A stretch of DNA of 64,000 bases, taken from NCBI GenBank assembly GCA_028023455.1, contig JAQFVV010006222.1, forward strand, positions 544,001 to 608,000, given 5' to 3'. The notes under the pieces are model-generated. The model saw nothing but the letters and a program-made list of their open reading frames with translations. It was not told the origin of the DNA and made no database searches. The DNA is from Epiperipatus broadwayi. Taxonomy: Eukaryota; Onychophora; Udeonychophora; Euonychophora; Peripatidae. The translations under genes were made by a program, and so were the position numbers. The first letter of the stretch is position 1. Each line of letters begins with the position of its first letter. Shown one piece after another: positions 12,030-25,659 of the stretch.

Positions 12030-12352
12030 ATATTGACCCAATCTGCCCCCCCCCCCACTATCCTACATACTTTATTACATTGTCCTGTACATGATATATA
12101 GATACATCATTGAAAAAAGTACAAACTTCAAACTTTTTTTCCTTTGCTGCTTTATCCAAAGGATTAAAAAAAGGTCTACTCCCATTAATTAGAATATCAA
12201 TCTTTTTAACATTCACCCTTTGGTGTATAAGATGCCACCTATATTTCAATAAGTTGTCTGGCAGATTGGATTCAATATTTTACAATAAAATTGGAAAAAT
12301 TAAAGATAGAGACCAAGCAATTATTATTCCAAACATAGTTGATGCCACATGA
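12030..12352 (+). pseudogene. 5'-truncated LINE C-terminal fragment
   Basis: Two overlapping frames give HTLLHCPVHDIYRYIIEK and then a stretch with LIRISIFLTFTLWCIRC and KIGKIKDRDQAIIIP. These line up with HFIYRC..., IRLSIFILYAIW and KKIRKRDELISP in the 5.4-kb fragment, so this is another 3' end of the same LINE family. One frameshift occurs near 12110. A poly-C run (12046-12056) interrupts the start. The AT-rich tail to about 12615 may be its 3' UTR. Only the tail of the reverse transcriptase protein survives and it cannot be functional. Confidence 0.6.
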
Positions 12353-12619
12353 AGCCTAATCAAGCTTTAAACCCTAATATAACAGCAATGTTGATACTAG
12401 TGGAAGGCTAAAAGTTCAAGGCCTATCATAGTGACAATATAAAGATGGAAATAAATTACAGGACTTACAAATGGACAGTTCAAATTAAGTTTTTTCCGAT
12501 GGTAGGGTCATGGGTGTGGGCTTGGAATTGATCTGTGAATAAATTGTAATCATTGTGGTGTGAAGGTTATTGGACTGTATTCAGATTTAAAATATGTAAA
12601 TACATTTTGCATCAACAAA

Positions 12620-15600
12620 GATTCTGTTAAAAGTTAAAAAAAAATAAAAACTGATCAAATCTTTATCAGTGAACCCAGGCCTCCTGCATGACTATGAAGC
12701 GCTTTTATGCAAGGTAAATTTAGTACTCCACCCTCTCTCCATTGTATGAAATAAAATTTGTAAATTAAAAGATTTTTTTCCAGCAACTTTTGCAAGAAAA
12801 ACTTGAAAATATAGCTTTAGTTATTTAATGTGTTTAATAAATATCTTATGTGTTTTATTCATTTATTTCTATAAAATAAACACAGAGAATAAAATAAATA
12901 AAACAAAGTTTTAATTAGATTTTCTATGTCATCTTGATTAAATAATCTTTTTAAATAAATCAGTTTAGATGTAAAATTAAAATAATAATAATGAAAATAT
13001 TGCACTGTTCCCTTCTTCTTCTAGGGCCAGTTCTGATATTATATAAATAATTATATAATATATAAATTACTTACCTAGTTATTAAAAAAATTATGTACAT
13101 CAAGAATATGATTCTCGGGAAGCTCCATCCTTCATACCAAAGAGCAAAGAGAGCCCAATACCTGGTGTATCTCCATTATTCATTCTTAATCAATATTTAG
13201 ATCAAGCTTAACCAACAAGTCAGTAATTCATTAAAAGTAGTTGTTAGTTTAAAAAACTATTGAAAATCTCTCGTGTATAAACTTATTCATGTTTTCTATT
13301 AACAAAATTATATTCATTCAATAATAATAATAATATATTTAAACTATTGCTACAATTTTTAATCTGGTATTATTATATTATCAAAAACTATAATTTATTA
13401 TATACATATAGTTTGATATTTCACCTTTTTTTACTTAGATTGCTTATATTTTATTAGGATTTCCCAAACTAGTCAATTTTAAATAATGCAGCTGATAGAA
13501 CTCTTACATCCCATTAACACCTTTTTGTTAAAAAGAAAATTTCTTGTTTTTCAAATCTATTCTTTATTTTTAAATAAGAATCTCTCTGGCACAAAACATT
13601 TGTTTACTTTTGAGTCAGCTGAGAAACAGCTTTCTGCCAATTCACCCCCTAGTGAATTTTTCATAAGTATTATATGTTAAAATGCATGCAAAACAATATA
13701 TTTTATTATAATTTTTTTTCCCAAAAATAGCGTGAAAAAAGTGCAAAATTCAAAATCCCCACTCTTACAATAGACATAAGCCCTTCCCTGACATGTTCAG
13801 CCATTAGGTGTGCCAAGGCTATAAAACATTAGATATTTTACGACATTGAAGTTTCCAATGACAGAAAAACATGTTTATTTGCAAATTTATTATGGTTTTA
13901 GATAATTTTTTAAAAATAATTTGCATTATATTTATTAGATATCAAGAAATGAAAATTATTAATAACTTATTTTGACTTGAATTACTTTATTTTCAAAAAT
14001 ATAATGTTATATTAGCAACTAACGTAAATATGGCCTTAAACAAATTAAAAAATTCTAGCTCTGATGTAAATAAGCTACTTTATTTACAAGTAAGAAACTA
14101 TCAAGAAAATATAATTTTGCAATAAATATTCAAAAAATTTAAACTTTTAAAGCATAATTTGTTAGATATAAAAGAAATAAATAAATATTCATTTACATTC
14201 TTAAAAATAATGAGAAACAAAAAAATATTTTGTTAATTTTATAAACAGAAAATAATCTTTCTAGAAATGATGATGTCTTTGTTTTGATTTTGGTCTCATT
14301 TTTTTAATATTTACAGAAACAAAATGTGAACATTAAAAATTTGTTTCAGTAGTAAACAAAAATATCTATCGAATGAAGTCAAATTTATTATTTTCTGATA
14401 TGTAATAATCATTTTATTATATATTTTACATTGACATGTGAAACAAAGAAAACTGTCAGAAAAAGTGAAATATAAAAAGGTTAAGAAGGGAATAAATCCC
14501 CTGGTTTATAAATATATAAATAGACTATTTATTACAGTAAAAATACTTTCACTTGTTTTCATTCAATAATAAATATTTGCTATGAAATTTGTTAAGAATT
14601 AAATAATTTAGTGTGCAATAATATCTTTTTAAAAATTATGTTTTTTTATTCATTCTGTTTTCCTTAGATTTGAACTATAGTGTGGTTTGTGAATCAATTG
14701 TATCCAAGAAAAAACTCTTTAGTAAAATGTGAAAAAGATAATATGGATAATAATAACAAAAAAGAAAAAGATAATACCATTAGAAGAATATTAGCACAAC
14801 ACAGCATCAAACCCATACCTGACACTTCAGAGATGGCACTCTACCAGTATTATGAAATAAAGCAAAACATTTAAAACTTGTAAAACATATGCAGAATTAC
14901 TGTAATTATGAAGCAATATTGTTAAAATAAGTTTTATTTTTAAGTAAATTATTAATAATATTATTATTTTTTGTATAAATTAGCATATTTAATAAAAATG
15001 ATTGGGAAATTTTATTAATTATAGTGATGAAAGGGTGGTTCTGTGCAAATATAGAGTATATATGAAATATATTTCAAAGCTAGACTGTCATAATAAGTTT
15101 AAATAAAAAAATATTTATCTTATGTTTAAATAATAAATATTTACAATCAGAATGTGTTTCTACAAATATGAAAATCTAAACATTTACATATATGTTTTAT
15201 TAATCATCAAGACAAAATGATGTCAGTGTGTTCAGGTTAGCATAAAAATAATAGTATATATGTAGTATATTTCGAGTTCATGCCTGAAAATTTGAAGTCC
15301 GGGTAATTGTCACTAATAAATTTAAGTAAAAAAGTATTCCTCATATGTTTAAATAAAAAAAATATTAATACTCAGAACATATTTCTAATGATGAAATGAT
15401 TTGAAAATGTAAACAATTTTATTTAGATGTAAATTTTATTAATTATCTTGGTGTCTTGGTCCCAGTAGTGAAGTGTCTTTGTGCCCCACAAAACCTGAAG
15501 ACCCATACATGAAAGTCTTGAGTGAACTATTGTGATAAATAATGATCTGTCCTTCATTATTCACTTTATTGTTTCTTTATACCAGTATATATATATATAT

Positions 15601-16100
15601 TTTAAAAAGACAGCTAGCAACCGGTTGAAATATTACTCAGTGGATATACATTTTTTTTCTTTTTTAAATATTTAATTAATTTAATTTGCTAGTAACCTAT
15701 ATATAACATTCGAGATTAAATCTCAATACAAACATTTTAAATGTGCAAGATATTTAATACTGCATATATATCCTAAAACAACAGATTCTTGGATTAAACA
15801 TCATACTTCAAATAAAGTAGTATTTATCTTTCACCAACAGTTATGTATCATGACGAAGCAGCTAAAAATGATGTATATAATTATATGGACCCTAGATCCA
15901 TTCACACACTCTTACAAATACACAATATGAGGCAGCATTCTTGAAAATTGATATCACGAATAAGGTGAAATTAAATTCATCATTAAATAAATAATCAAGT
16001 TATTCATAATGCAACTGGATAAGCTGAAATGTATTTAATAAGAACATCACATGCAAAACTAGGATAAACTTGTTCATTTTATATACTTATTTACTTTTTT
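12620..16100. other. AT-rich gene-poor DNA
   Basis: Short frames occur (for example 13486-13680 and 14680-14874) but none has a family signature, and A/T bias alone can explain them. An ATATATATAT run is at about 15590. The last few hundred bases may be the 5' UTR of the LINE that follows, but no boundary was found. Confidence 0.45.
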
Positions 16101-16145
16101 TTTAAAACTACAATTGGTGTGTAATTATTTTTTAAACGATTACGT

Positions 16146-19100
16146 GTGAGCATGGAAATGGCTGCCTTCAACAAGGCTATCGCCAAAGCAGATGGTTTAG
16201 AAGATTCACTTGGTTACAAGACAAAAGCAGCCATTGAGAGCAAAAGTGAAAAAGCTAATATAAACAAGAATAGACTTCCTGACAATTCTAGTTATTCACC
16301 GAAAATGAATTTAGAAAACCCTAGTAACTCAGATTTTAATCATCACGACATTGAAAATAACGGAAATAGCAAATTCACAGAAGCTGACTTCAGAAAAAAA
16401 AAGTAGTAATAAAATAGACCCCGAGACTTTAAATGATAATAATTCAATAAACAATTCAAAAAGGAACATTGAAAAAACCCAGTATAAAAGCCCTAGAACA
16501 AAAAAGTTACAAGGCAAAAACTAGCGCACTTCCGTTATTACGACAATTTGGTGTCGAAACGGAAGCTGCGGTTTTCAGGAAAACACAGCGGACAAGAAAA
16601 ACCCCAGAAATCAGTGAGACGATTCCAACTTTTAAATCGAACAATATGCAATTTAGTGAGACCTACAAAATGACCCAAGAATCAATTTTTTGGGGTGAAT
16701 ATAAAGGAAGAAGATATGGGACAAAAACCGCTGAAACAGCAGCACCATCGACAAATATTTTTTTCAGAAAATCAGCGCTAGATCGTAACAAACTAAAAAT
16801 TGAACCCAAAATCAAAGAAACAAGGCCAAATAAAAGTGCTAAACCCTTTTTACGCTCACAGAATCCACTGAGGAACAATTCTAAGACCACAACAATGAGT
16901 TTTTCCACAGGTGAAAATGCTTCAAGCTCAAATAAGGATCACAATTACCTTAATGCAAATTTATCAACTCACTGTAATATACCAGATACAACTATTATCC
17001 CAAAAGTCGATCCAAAACAAACAAAGAAACTGTTCAAAATGCCTAAAAAACCCAAAAATAAAGTGAAGCTATACTCAAACTCTAACAATACTACCCCTCC
17101 CAATCATATAGAAGAGAATAAAACCAAAGTAAACTCCCCACAATGCTCACTGAAACTCTAACAATACTACCCCTCCCAATCATATAGAAGAGAATAAAAC
17201 CAAAGTAAACTCCCCACAATGCTCACTGAAACTCTAACAATACTACCCCTCCCAATCATATAGAAGAGAATAAAACCAAAGTAAACTCCCCACAATGCTC
17301 ATTGTCAGTGAACAAAGTTGAAGACCCAGAGATGCAGTCTGAAGAAAGTATCTATGATTACCATAACCTTCAGATCAGTACAAATAAAAATACCACCAAC
17401 CCCAAATCTGTCCTCAGCCCCAAAGCAAACTCATATAGTTTTCATTTCTCCAACTCTAGTGATAACACTGAAAACATGAGGCCAGTATCAAACAAGGCAC
17501 CAAATGAAGACAGAAAGATGAACTGAATCAATAATCACAGTAGCAATTACAATTTTGATTTTCCGGCTTTAGGAAACAATTCAAAGGTAGTAAGTAAGAA
17601 TGATACATATAACAAGGACCATAACACTCGGAATAGAAGCAGCATACCTCCCTTATCATATGCTCGAATGACAGCAGCAAGCACAGAACACACAAATCCT
17701 ACAAACTACAACTCTCAACATTAGGATAATAACAAACCTGAGCTAAGCACACTTGCTAAGTCACTATTAATCATGGATAATGATCATGAATATGAAGACC
17801 AAAGCACAGACCAAGAAGAAGCAGGAGTGACTCCAATTACAGAAGATACTCCACCATCCCATATGGACATCAATGACCACTTTAATCAGTCAATACCTGC
17901 CTTGTTGATGAGGTCCTTTCAACCCTACAGCAATAATAATATCCTAATTTTTTCCACGACAGACCATAACATATCCTTTTATAAATTCCCCACTCAATCA
18001 TTGTTTGATCTCTTTAAGGCAAAAGAGATATGGTCCTCCATATATAAAGTTTTATTTCACCTGAATGACTGCTATGTGGCCATACAATTCACCAACCCCT
18101 TTGCAAAGGAAGCCTTCAGAAACACGTATAAAACATTAGCAGGCAGATATTTGGTGACCGTGGACTTGGATAGATTGATGTGTATCAGTGGAATGGTCAA
18201 GAAATGTGGTATTGAATTTCAACAATCAGGGCTTCAACAAATCCTCGCACCATATGGGAAAATTACGTCCTTTGCTTACAGACAAATTCGGAATGTTGGA
18301 GCTGAGGTTTTCACAAACATTGCAGAATTCAGAATTTTACTTGCCAAAGGTGTGTCCCCATTGGCTGTGCCTGGGTTGGTGGAGTACCGCGATGCCTCAC
18401 TACTGATTATTCTCAGAGGGGTTTCCCCAGTTTCCACTGTTCCCAGAGGGGACACCTAATGAGAGACTGCCCATATTGAAAATGCATACATTGTGGATCT
18501 ATATGCAAGAAATTCCACAGATGTAACCGAAAGGGACCCCAGATGATTCATTCCAGTTTGCAAGAAAATAATATGATGAGTAATAATATATCCAACTTAG
18601 AGGTCTTTCAATTAAGAAAGCCAAAGCAACAGAATCATCATAGTAGGTCCAGAATGCAAGAAACAGAACAGATAGTCAACCAAGACAATGACATATTCAT
18701 GTCTGAAAATTCTGAGAATGCACAGCCCGAGAACGAGAATAATTCCAAGCAAGAGTCAAAAGATAAACTTGTAACACCATCCACAACCCGACCCAATCGC
18801 AGGAAGGCAAAAAGATCCAAGAGGCTTAAACCATTATCTTCCCCATCTACAGACTGTGACGAATAAGAATTTGTGGGGGATCTCATAGAATTACATGAAA
18901 CAGCAAACCAGGAATGCCCACCTAAGGGAAAGAAGACATGAACTAGTTCACCAACACAGGTAGACTATCTGAATGGCCCGATACCCCTCAGCCTGAAAGA
19001 TTCCTCTTTGCAAATCACCCCATTGGAAAATGGCCACCCAGAACTGATATCTCTAGTTGAGGAGATTGAAACACCTTCTACTCTCACAGCATCAGAGGGA

Positions 19101-19163
19101 GGCTCTATTCCTGAGGTCACAGTAGAAGGAGAGCTTGACCCAGGGGACCCACTTGGAGACTAG
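16146..19163 (+). pseudogene. LINE ORF1 (Gag-like, RNA-binding), broken
   Basis: This is the first protein of a LINE, normally a nucleic-acid chaperone that coats element RNA. Pieces of one polypeptide can be followed through three frames: start MSMEMAAFNKAIAKA; a basic, Ser/Thr/Asn-rich segment (16469-17161); an acidic linker; FPALGNN and PPLSYARMTAA near 17560-17670; and a folded, RRM-like region (17773-18400) with LAPYGKITSF. A zinc knuckle HCSQRGHLMRDC follows (18435-18466) and further Cys/His pairs KCIHCGSICKKFHRC; the first Cys of the knuckle appears to be Ser. A hydrophilic tail with a basic patch NRRKAKRSKR ends at 19163. Damage: a frameshift in the A-run at about 16390, a 76-bp tandem triplication at 17081-17303, in-frame stops near 17526, 17725 and 18478, and a shift near 18400. 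The clade is unresolved; the knuckle and ORF2 layout resemble I/Jockey-like or Tx1-like lineages. Confidence 0.75.
17081..17303 (+). repeat. 76-bp tandem repeat, three copies, inside LINE ORF1
   Basis: The block beginning TCTAACAATACTACCCCTCC and ending CCCCACAATGCTCA occurs three times with starts at 17081, 17157 and 17233. Copies are identical over almost the full unit. Because 76 is not divisible by three, each added copy shifts the frame; with one copy the flanking frames would be the same. Confidence 0.95.
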
Positions 19164-19179
19164 TCTAACTCATCATCAG

Positions 19180-22100
19180 GTGGGTATTAGGTCATCAATA
19201 ATGTATATTGCATATCACTGAACATAAGGGGCTTGAACACCACTGACAGGGCATATGCCATGATACATTGGTTCAAACAGCATAACCCAGACATACTATG
19301 CTAATGCAAAACTAAATTATACCTTCAATCTGGTAACAAAATCATTGATCTACTACAGACTATGGGTTACCTACACTACTCCTTTTCTAATACTCCATCA
19401 GGCGGAGTATCTATAACCATAAATAAAAAATTATCCATCTCCTTCTTCAAAATTTTGATGATCAATTTAAATTGTCTAATTGCAATAGTACAAGGTAAAG
19501 GCCACTCATTTAACATAGTAAATTTGTACCTTCCAAAGGACCCTGAAACTGTATTTAGTGTTATAAACTCAATAGCACCTTGCGAAACAGCCATTTACCA
19601 ACCTAATAATTGGTGATTATAATCACAAATATGACCAATTCCAGGCCAAATATGCAGGCCAACTTAGCCAGCCTCTTATGAGTGGTAAACGGTTTTTCTG
19701 TGAAGGTGATTATCCTTTTATACTAAGTCAGTCCATTCATTGATTGACCTGATATATGTATCCCCAACTTTGATCCCAGGAATGGAGGAAAAGTTATGCC
19801 CTGATGCCTTCTCGGATCATCATGCTGTGCTTGTCAAAATATTGGCACTCAATGATGATCAACCTACAAACGGCCTAGAAAGAACGACCTGCATGCTAAC
19901 TAAATCGAACATAACCACTAAATTAGTACCTGAGTCATACATTGCCTTCAATAGAATTAAGTTGTTGTCCCTGCCTGCAATAAGAGGCTGGAGGCTCTTC
20001 ACTAAATCCATTGCTGACAGCATTAATAAATCCACTCAGAAGTCCAGGAGTCCTGTATGCTTAATTAGTGAACTGGACCATATTGCATATAAATTACAAC
20101 ATATGCCATATGAGGTTCATAATGTTCCCCAAATAATTGAACTGAAAATTAAATACAGTCTTATACAGAGGGAGGTTGCCAAATAACTCTCTATTAAAAG
20201 AGCTCGGCAATTCATTGAACATCAACATTGCTGGACCCGGGGTTATCTCAAGTGGGCCCTTGGAACAACAGCAAATCCAGGGCACCAGGTTCAATTGAGA
20301 TAGATGGCAACAAATAGGTTGGTGCATCCATGCTGCTCAGGATCAGACAGCATTACATTAAAAAATTTAATCCCAATAGTGTTAACAGAATTAGGAGAAC
20401 ATTCTCCATGGCAAATACACCACACAAAATAACTGAGGCCAGAACCCTGGCAATGCTTAGAGCCTTTCCTGATGGCACACATCCTGGAATCCCAAAATTC
20501 CTTCTGCTGCACCTGAGCTCATTCACAATACCGATTGTTAAGAAGATGGTGGATATACTGGCTGATGGCAGTCGGGAAATTAGTGGGATTTATCCTGTCG
20601 AAATGGTCCCCCTCCCCAAAAAACCCCAGGGGCCATGTGAGCTAGGGAATCTGCGACCTATTTCCATGATTCCACTACAGATAAAAACAATCGAAAGCCT
20701 CATCAAAGAAGACATACAGAAGATCATTATTGATAAACTGTCAGCCTTCCAATTTGCAAAGAAAGGGGAGCTCGACTGCAGAAGCCATCAGTCGGTTTCA
20801 CCTCATAGCGGATCATATACGCACGAATAAAATCATCTGGCCAGTTGTGGTCCAACTCAACTTTGCTGGTGCTTTTGATTGTGTGCAGATCAATGTGTTA
20901 CTCAGTATACTGAAAAAACTCCAAGTGCCCCAGGCATATCTCCAAATGATCGAGAATCTTCTACAGAATAGAGAAATTTTTCTCTCACTGGATGGCCGAG
21001 TGGCTCCAGGATTTCAGCCCTCTGTTACAATACCACAGGGCTTGCCACTGGGTGCACTCCTCTTCATGGCTTACCTCAACCCATTGCTGTTATGTATTGA
21101 GACATCCATTGAGGGAATTGCCATCGCTTTGCTGAGAGGGTCTGCCATGTATCCTACATGGATGATGTGACTGTGTTTCTCTCGTCACAGGATGAGGTTG
21201 GTAGGCTGGAGGAGCTCTTGGATCAATTTGGTTCTGAATCAGGTCTAAGAGTTAATGAGGTGAAATCGGCCATGTGGTCAATCAGAACTGGAAAACAGAT
21301 CCAGGGGAGATTCTGAGCACCACCCCCCCCCAGAAGTTTCTTGGCTTTAGCCTGGCCTCCCCTCCTAGTGTCATGAGAAGGGAGCTGGAGGAAAACATTC
21401 TCACAAAGATTAAGAACACAGTGACATCCCTAACCAAGGTCCCACTCTCCTTGTTGGGGAAGGTCGCACTATTAAATGCAGCTGTGCTACCCAAAATCAC
21501 TTATTTTCTGGCCAGTTTTTCCCCTACTAAGACCTTTATAAAAAAGGTAGAGACTCAATGTAGGAGGCTTTGCTGGGGTGTGAGAACAGCAGTAATTGGC
21601 CTCAACTCCCTTCAAAAGCCTAAATCACAAAATGGACTCAGACTCCATTCAATCAACACCTTCTTAATCCAGAAAGCCCACAACATTTTAACCAAACTAT
21701 TTCAGAATAATCCAAAAATGGAAAGCCCCTTACCAATAAATGAGGTTGAAACCACTGACCGCCCCCCCCCCTCCAAGAAAGGGTAACATTTGGTTACAGC
21801 AACAGGTCACACTCGTGACTAAAAATGTAACAATGTCCAATCCCTTTTCAATGGCAAGCTTTCCTATTGGGACACCCATGCTCTAATCAATGGTAGCAGT
21901 CCCATCACTAAGACCAGACTTCAGCTAGGGATCAAGCGGCTTGCAGGGTTAACAAAGTTCTGGAAGCTGGAGGCAAAATTAGTAGACTTTATAATTAAAG
22001 TTAACATTGAGGCCCTACCAACGACTGCATTCCTCCACCACAAGCAGAGGTATAAAATGGATCCGATAAGCCCTCTGTGCAAGAAAACCAATGAAACAAT

Positions 22101-22427
22101 TTCCCACATTCTTCAGGAATGTGAGACCTGAAATAAACTACGCTACCTGACATTGCAAAAGACCACAGATAAAGACTGGGCCTGGGTGGATATGGTGAAA
22201 TCTTTTAAAAAGGGCTCCTTTGGCAGTGTTAGATTGGCAACTTATGTTAACTTTGTCATCTGGTTGGCATGAAATAAGGTAACTTTTGAAAAGGGTATTG
22301 ATTACAATATTGAGATATTATACTTCAAATTGTTAAATGATGCCAAAGACCATGACAAGAGGACATGCCAGTCATGGCTAACTGATCAGACTTGGAACCA
22401 GATCAAACTAGGGCCATGCCTTGCCTA
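19180..22427 (+). pseudogene. LINE ORF2 (AP-type endonuclease + reverse transcriptase), broken
   Basis: This is the enzyme that nicks the target and reverse transcribes LINE RNA in place. The endonuclease begins at about 19190 with SLNIRGLN and ends with SDHHAVLVKI (19817-19846). The reverse transcriptase follows: LPKKP and NLRPISMIPLQ (20610-20690), LNFAGAFDCVQ (20856-20890), IPQGLPLGALLF (21030-21065) and the catalytic YMDD at 21155-21166. The thumb has LLGKVALLNAAVLPKITY (21450-21510), and a C-terminal zinc-binding pattern CKKTNETISHILQEC lies at 22080-22120. It carries numerous stops and frame changes (about 19300, 19615, 20183, 20830, 21170, 22130, 22270), so it is dead. The 3' end is an AATAAATAAAT tail near 22450. 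It lies directly after ORF1 on the same strand, with about 16 bp between them, as expected for one element. No target duplication was found. Confidence 0.85.
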
Positions 22428-22459
22428 GTGTAGTGCTTACCTTACATAATAAATAAATC

Positions 22460-23260
22460 GATATATTAGTAATTAGAAATTATAACAGCCCAAAGAGCAG
22501 TAACAAATCATGATGATAAATCCTAGGAAATGAAGGTAGTTAAGCCTGAACAAATTAATAAAAGATTGGGAATAGATAGAAAGGAAAGTGACTGCTCTAC
22601 AAGTGGTATGCCATGCAAACCAAGAAATAAGCATATATACTTATAAAGCCATTCATAACAGAACTGGGAGAGCTTTAATGGTGAAATAGACTTGTACAAT
22701 TGGGCAATCCAAACACCTTCTCATTTATAACAGTACTGGGAATGCTCAAATGGTGAAATAGACTTGTATAATTAGACAATCCAAGGACAATATTCCCACT
22801 GCAACTGAAGCGGTTGCCTTGTTTTTTTCAAGCTATGGCCCCAAATAATAATGAGACACAAATAGAAGTGTTCTGAAAGTGTAACATTGCTGTTAATATA
22901 ACAACATTTTTGTCTCCAAATAACTAATGGAGAAATGGACATGTATAATTGGACAGTTTTATGAACAATAATTTCAGCAAAAGAAGTTGGGTTTATGTGT
23001 GTAAGTCTGGAAGGGCAGGTGAATTTTGTGTCACTGCACTTCTGGAACTATTAATATCCCACTCACCTATCCATACATTTATACTTGAATGTTCAAAATC
23101 ATATGCATTGAATCAAGTGTATGGGTGCGGATCCGCTTGACACACACCGACACTCCCTAAATTTCTTTGTAATGATTCTTGTTGATTGCATTGTAAAACT
23201 TATGCCTCTTGAATCGTCTTGAGGCACAAATAAAAACATTTGAAAGTAAAAAAAAAACTT
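22460..23260 (+). repeat. Repeat-like block after the LINE; possible retroposon 3' end
   Basis: A ~72-bp unit containing ATAACAGWACTGGGA and AATGGTGAAATAGACTTGTA is present twice (about 22653-22790), with a weaker third match at 22922-22958. The block ends in a small hairpin TGCCTC...GAGGCA (23203-23226), an AATAAA at 23229-23234 and an A-run at 23250, the look of a retroposed 3' end. No coding frame was recognised and the class is unknown. Confidence 0.4.
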
Positions 23261-23949
23261 TAACATAATATATATATATATATATTTGAATAAGATTTTG
23301 GATTTGGAAAACATGCTAAAACTGCATTAAGATCTGTTTAAAATTTAATCATTTAAATAGAGATAAAACAATACTTTATTTTAAAAAATATGCATATTAA
23401 ATATGGCCTTCAAGAAAGAGAAAACGGAATAAAACTGATATATATATATATGCCTTAGAAAAAGAAATTAAAACAAAATAAATTCAACATTTAAATTCTG
23501 CCCTCAGGAAATGTCTGATAATGATGAATATAAATCAGAAAATAAAAAAGACAAGCTAATTACATTAAATTTATGAAGATTTTTTTTTTTTAAATTAAAC
23601 TTTGAATCATATTCAATATGTTTCAAAAATATGAGGAAAATAGACTTTAATAAGAATGAGATTAAGAACGTAAAATCATATTTTCTTCTACAACTACCAA
23701 CAGAGATTTTTCAATTTCTGATTTGTGTGCAGACTAGAATCTAATTTCTTAGATTTTATATCATATTAGTAAGCAATATTAAATTTAGATACTGAGTAAC
23801 AACAAAATAAATTTTAAAGAATACTTTTTTTTTTTTTTACTTTTCCATAACTGCAAATACTTTATAGTATTTTTTACACTTTATTTCTAATATTGGCATT
23901 TTTTTCAACCCAATTTTTTTAGATATTTTATATATATATATATATATAT

Positions 23950-25632
23950 TGTGATGATCGCACATACTGCGGTCACACATATAGATATTTAACATTTAAA
24001 GAATATTAAATATTGCGTTTGGAATACTAAAAAGTGAGTTTAAAAAATTATAAACAAAGAAATGTTTTAATTAAGAAAAGAGAGGGAATTAGAATCGAAA
24101 AGATTCTTATCTTTTACCCTCCAAAGTTAAGATTTTGTGAAATGAAAAATAAGTTAGAAATATTGAAATTGTACATTAGAAAATTAATAGTAATAAAGAA
24201 ATCTAAATGAAAGACAAATTGAAATATGATGTATAAGAAAAGTAAAGTTTGAAAAGTTTAAATAAGAATAAAATAGAAATTTAAAACATGACCGAAAGAT
24301 AAGGATCTGGGTCATAAAAGTACACATTTGATGATAAAACGAAATGCATGTATGAAGTATGATAAAGACAGCAATAATTTATGCTTGTCAATAATGTCAA
24401 AAAATAAAAAAACATTTTATTAAAAATCTGTTTAATTAAAATAAATAAATAAATAAATAAATGCAATAGTGCTACGAAATTATGTAAAAACAAATCTATA
24501 TAAATGGCCGAAGGCGCATTAAGAAAAGAAAGATGGGAATAAAAGTGAAAACAAAGGATCAAAAGGACAAAGGACTGTGGAATTTTTTAATTAAAAAAAT
24601 TTCAGTTTGTTGATTAGAGTTGGAGACTTCTTGTCAAGAGGTTGGTGGAAACACTGCTCCGATAATAAGCAGCCATAGTTAACAAGATATGATCTCTAAC
24701 GTCTGTGCCTCATCAAGAATGGCTGGCTAAGGGCCGTCGTGATTGCTTGCCAATCCAGACTCACTGTGCTCTAATGGTTCCCATCTAGACATAACAACTG
24801 CTGACGTAGCACCTGCTGGAGAGTTCGTTTTGCCTGGTCCTGGATGTCCCTAAAGGCGAGGAGTTCCCACAACCAAAATCTAACTTAAGAGTGACCGTTC
24901 CCTGCTAAAGAAGTGGAGAAATTCCATGTGGCGGTCAGCAAGACTTCAAATTAATTCAGAGACTTAAAAACCTAGGTAAATATGTATATGACATTTGATA
25001 TTTCCATGTGCACATACCTTTAATTTAGACAATGGCCAAATTCTCACTTTGAATGATACAGACATTCTTTAACTTTTTTATATATATCCGGAATGACGAT
25101 TTATAAATGTACAATCATTTATAGGATCTTTTTATTTTGTTTACTCATAGCATTATAGCATATAATCTTTTTTTTTATTGAGTGTTAATGATTTAAAGTA
25201 TTTCTTTTATTGTTAATTTATTCTATTAAATATATTTATTATTGATTTAAATCTGTTTCGTCTCGTTCTTCGCCACTCCAAAAATAATATAATCTTAGGG
25301 TTTGGGAAAATAATTATTACTCATTATGAGTACTGAATTAACACGTGAAGCTAGTGGTGCAGTATTTTGATCCCATTAAAATTTATAAATATCCAAGCGC
25401 TGTAACTCTGTTAAATCTTACAGCAGTCGAAAGACATTTGACCGGGAAAAATAACCTAGGGCTATACCCGTATAGTTACAGGTTCAGTCAAGTATGGATA
25501 TAGACTTGTTTATGTTCATATGTTCTCTCTGCTTGTGGTAGCGGAAAATGGACGATCTTGAATTTTAAGAATTCCCCATTATATATAAATAAAAGGGAAA
25601 TTTAAGCTTTCGATCGCCGGGTTTCCATTACA
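23950..25632 (+). repeat. 5' LTR of element 1
   Basis: The repeat ends TTTCCATTACA, matching the TGTAAT start seen in the right copy. The first few bases of this copy differ from the right LTR and merge with an ATATAT tract, so its true terminus has been altered. A GC-richer block lies at 24640-24910. No protein frame inside is credible. Confidence 0.9.
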
Positions 25633-25635
25633 TTT

Positions 25636-25655
25636 TGGGGGCCAGAGTCCGGGAT
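25636..25655 (+). promoter_or_regulatory. Primer-binding site, element 1
   Basis: Three bases after the 5' LTR lies TGGGGGCCAGAGTCCGGGAT. It starts with TGG as expected for pairing with a tRNA CCA end, and resembles the known tRNA-Pro site TGGGGGCTCGTCCGGGAT with a two-base longer middle. The tRNA identity is therefore unsure. Confidence 0.65.
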
Positions 25656-25659
25656 TTCT

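Noticed and set aside
14680-14874. 64-residue frame preceded by a splice-acceptor-like CTTAG
   Set aside because: No donor, neighbouring exon or homology was visible; A/T-rich frames of this length are common here.
24281-24562. 93-residue minus-strand frame in the LTR of element 1
   Set aside because: It is AT-biased, lies inside an LTR and has no motif; the sister LTR differs within the frame.
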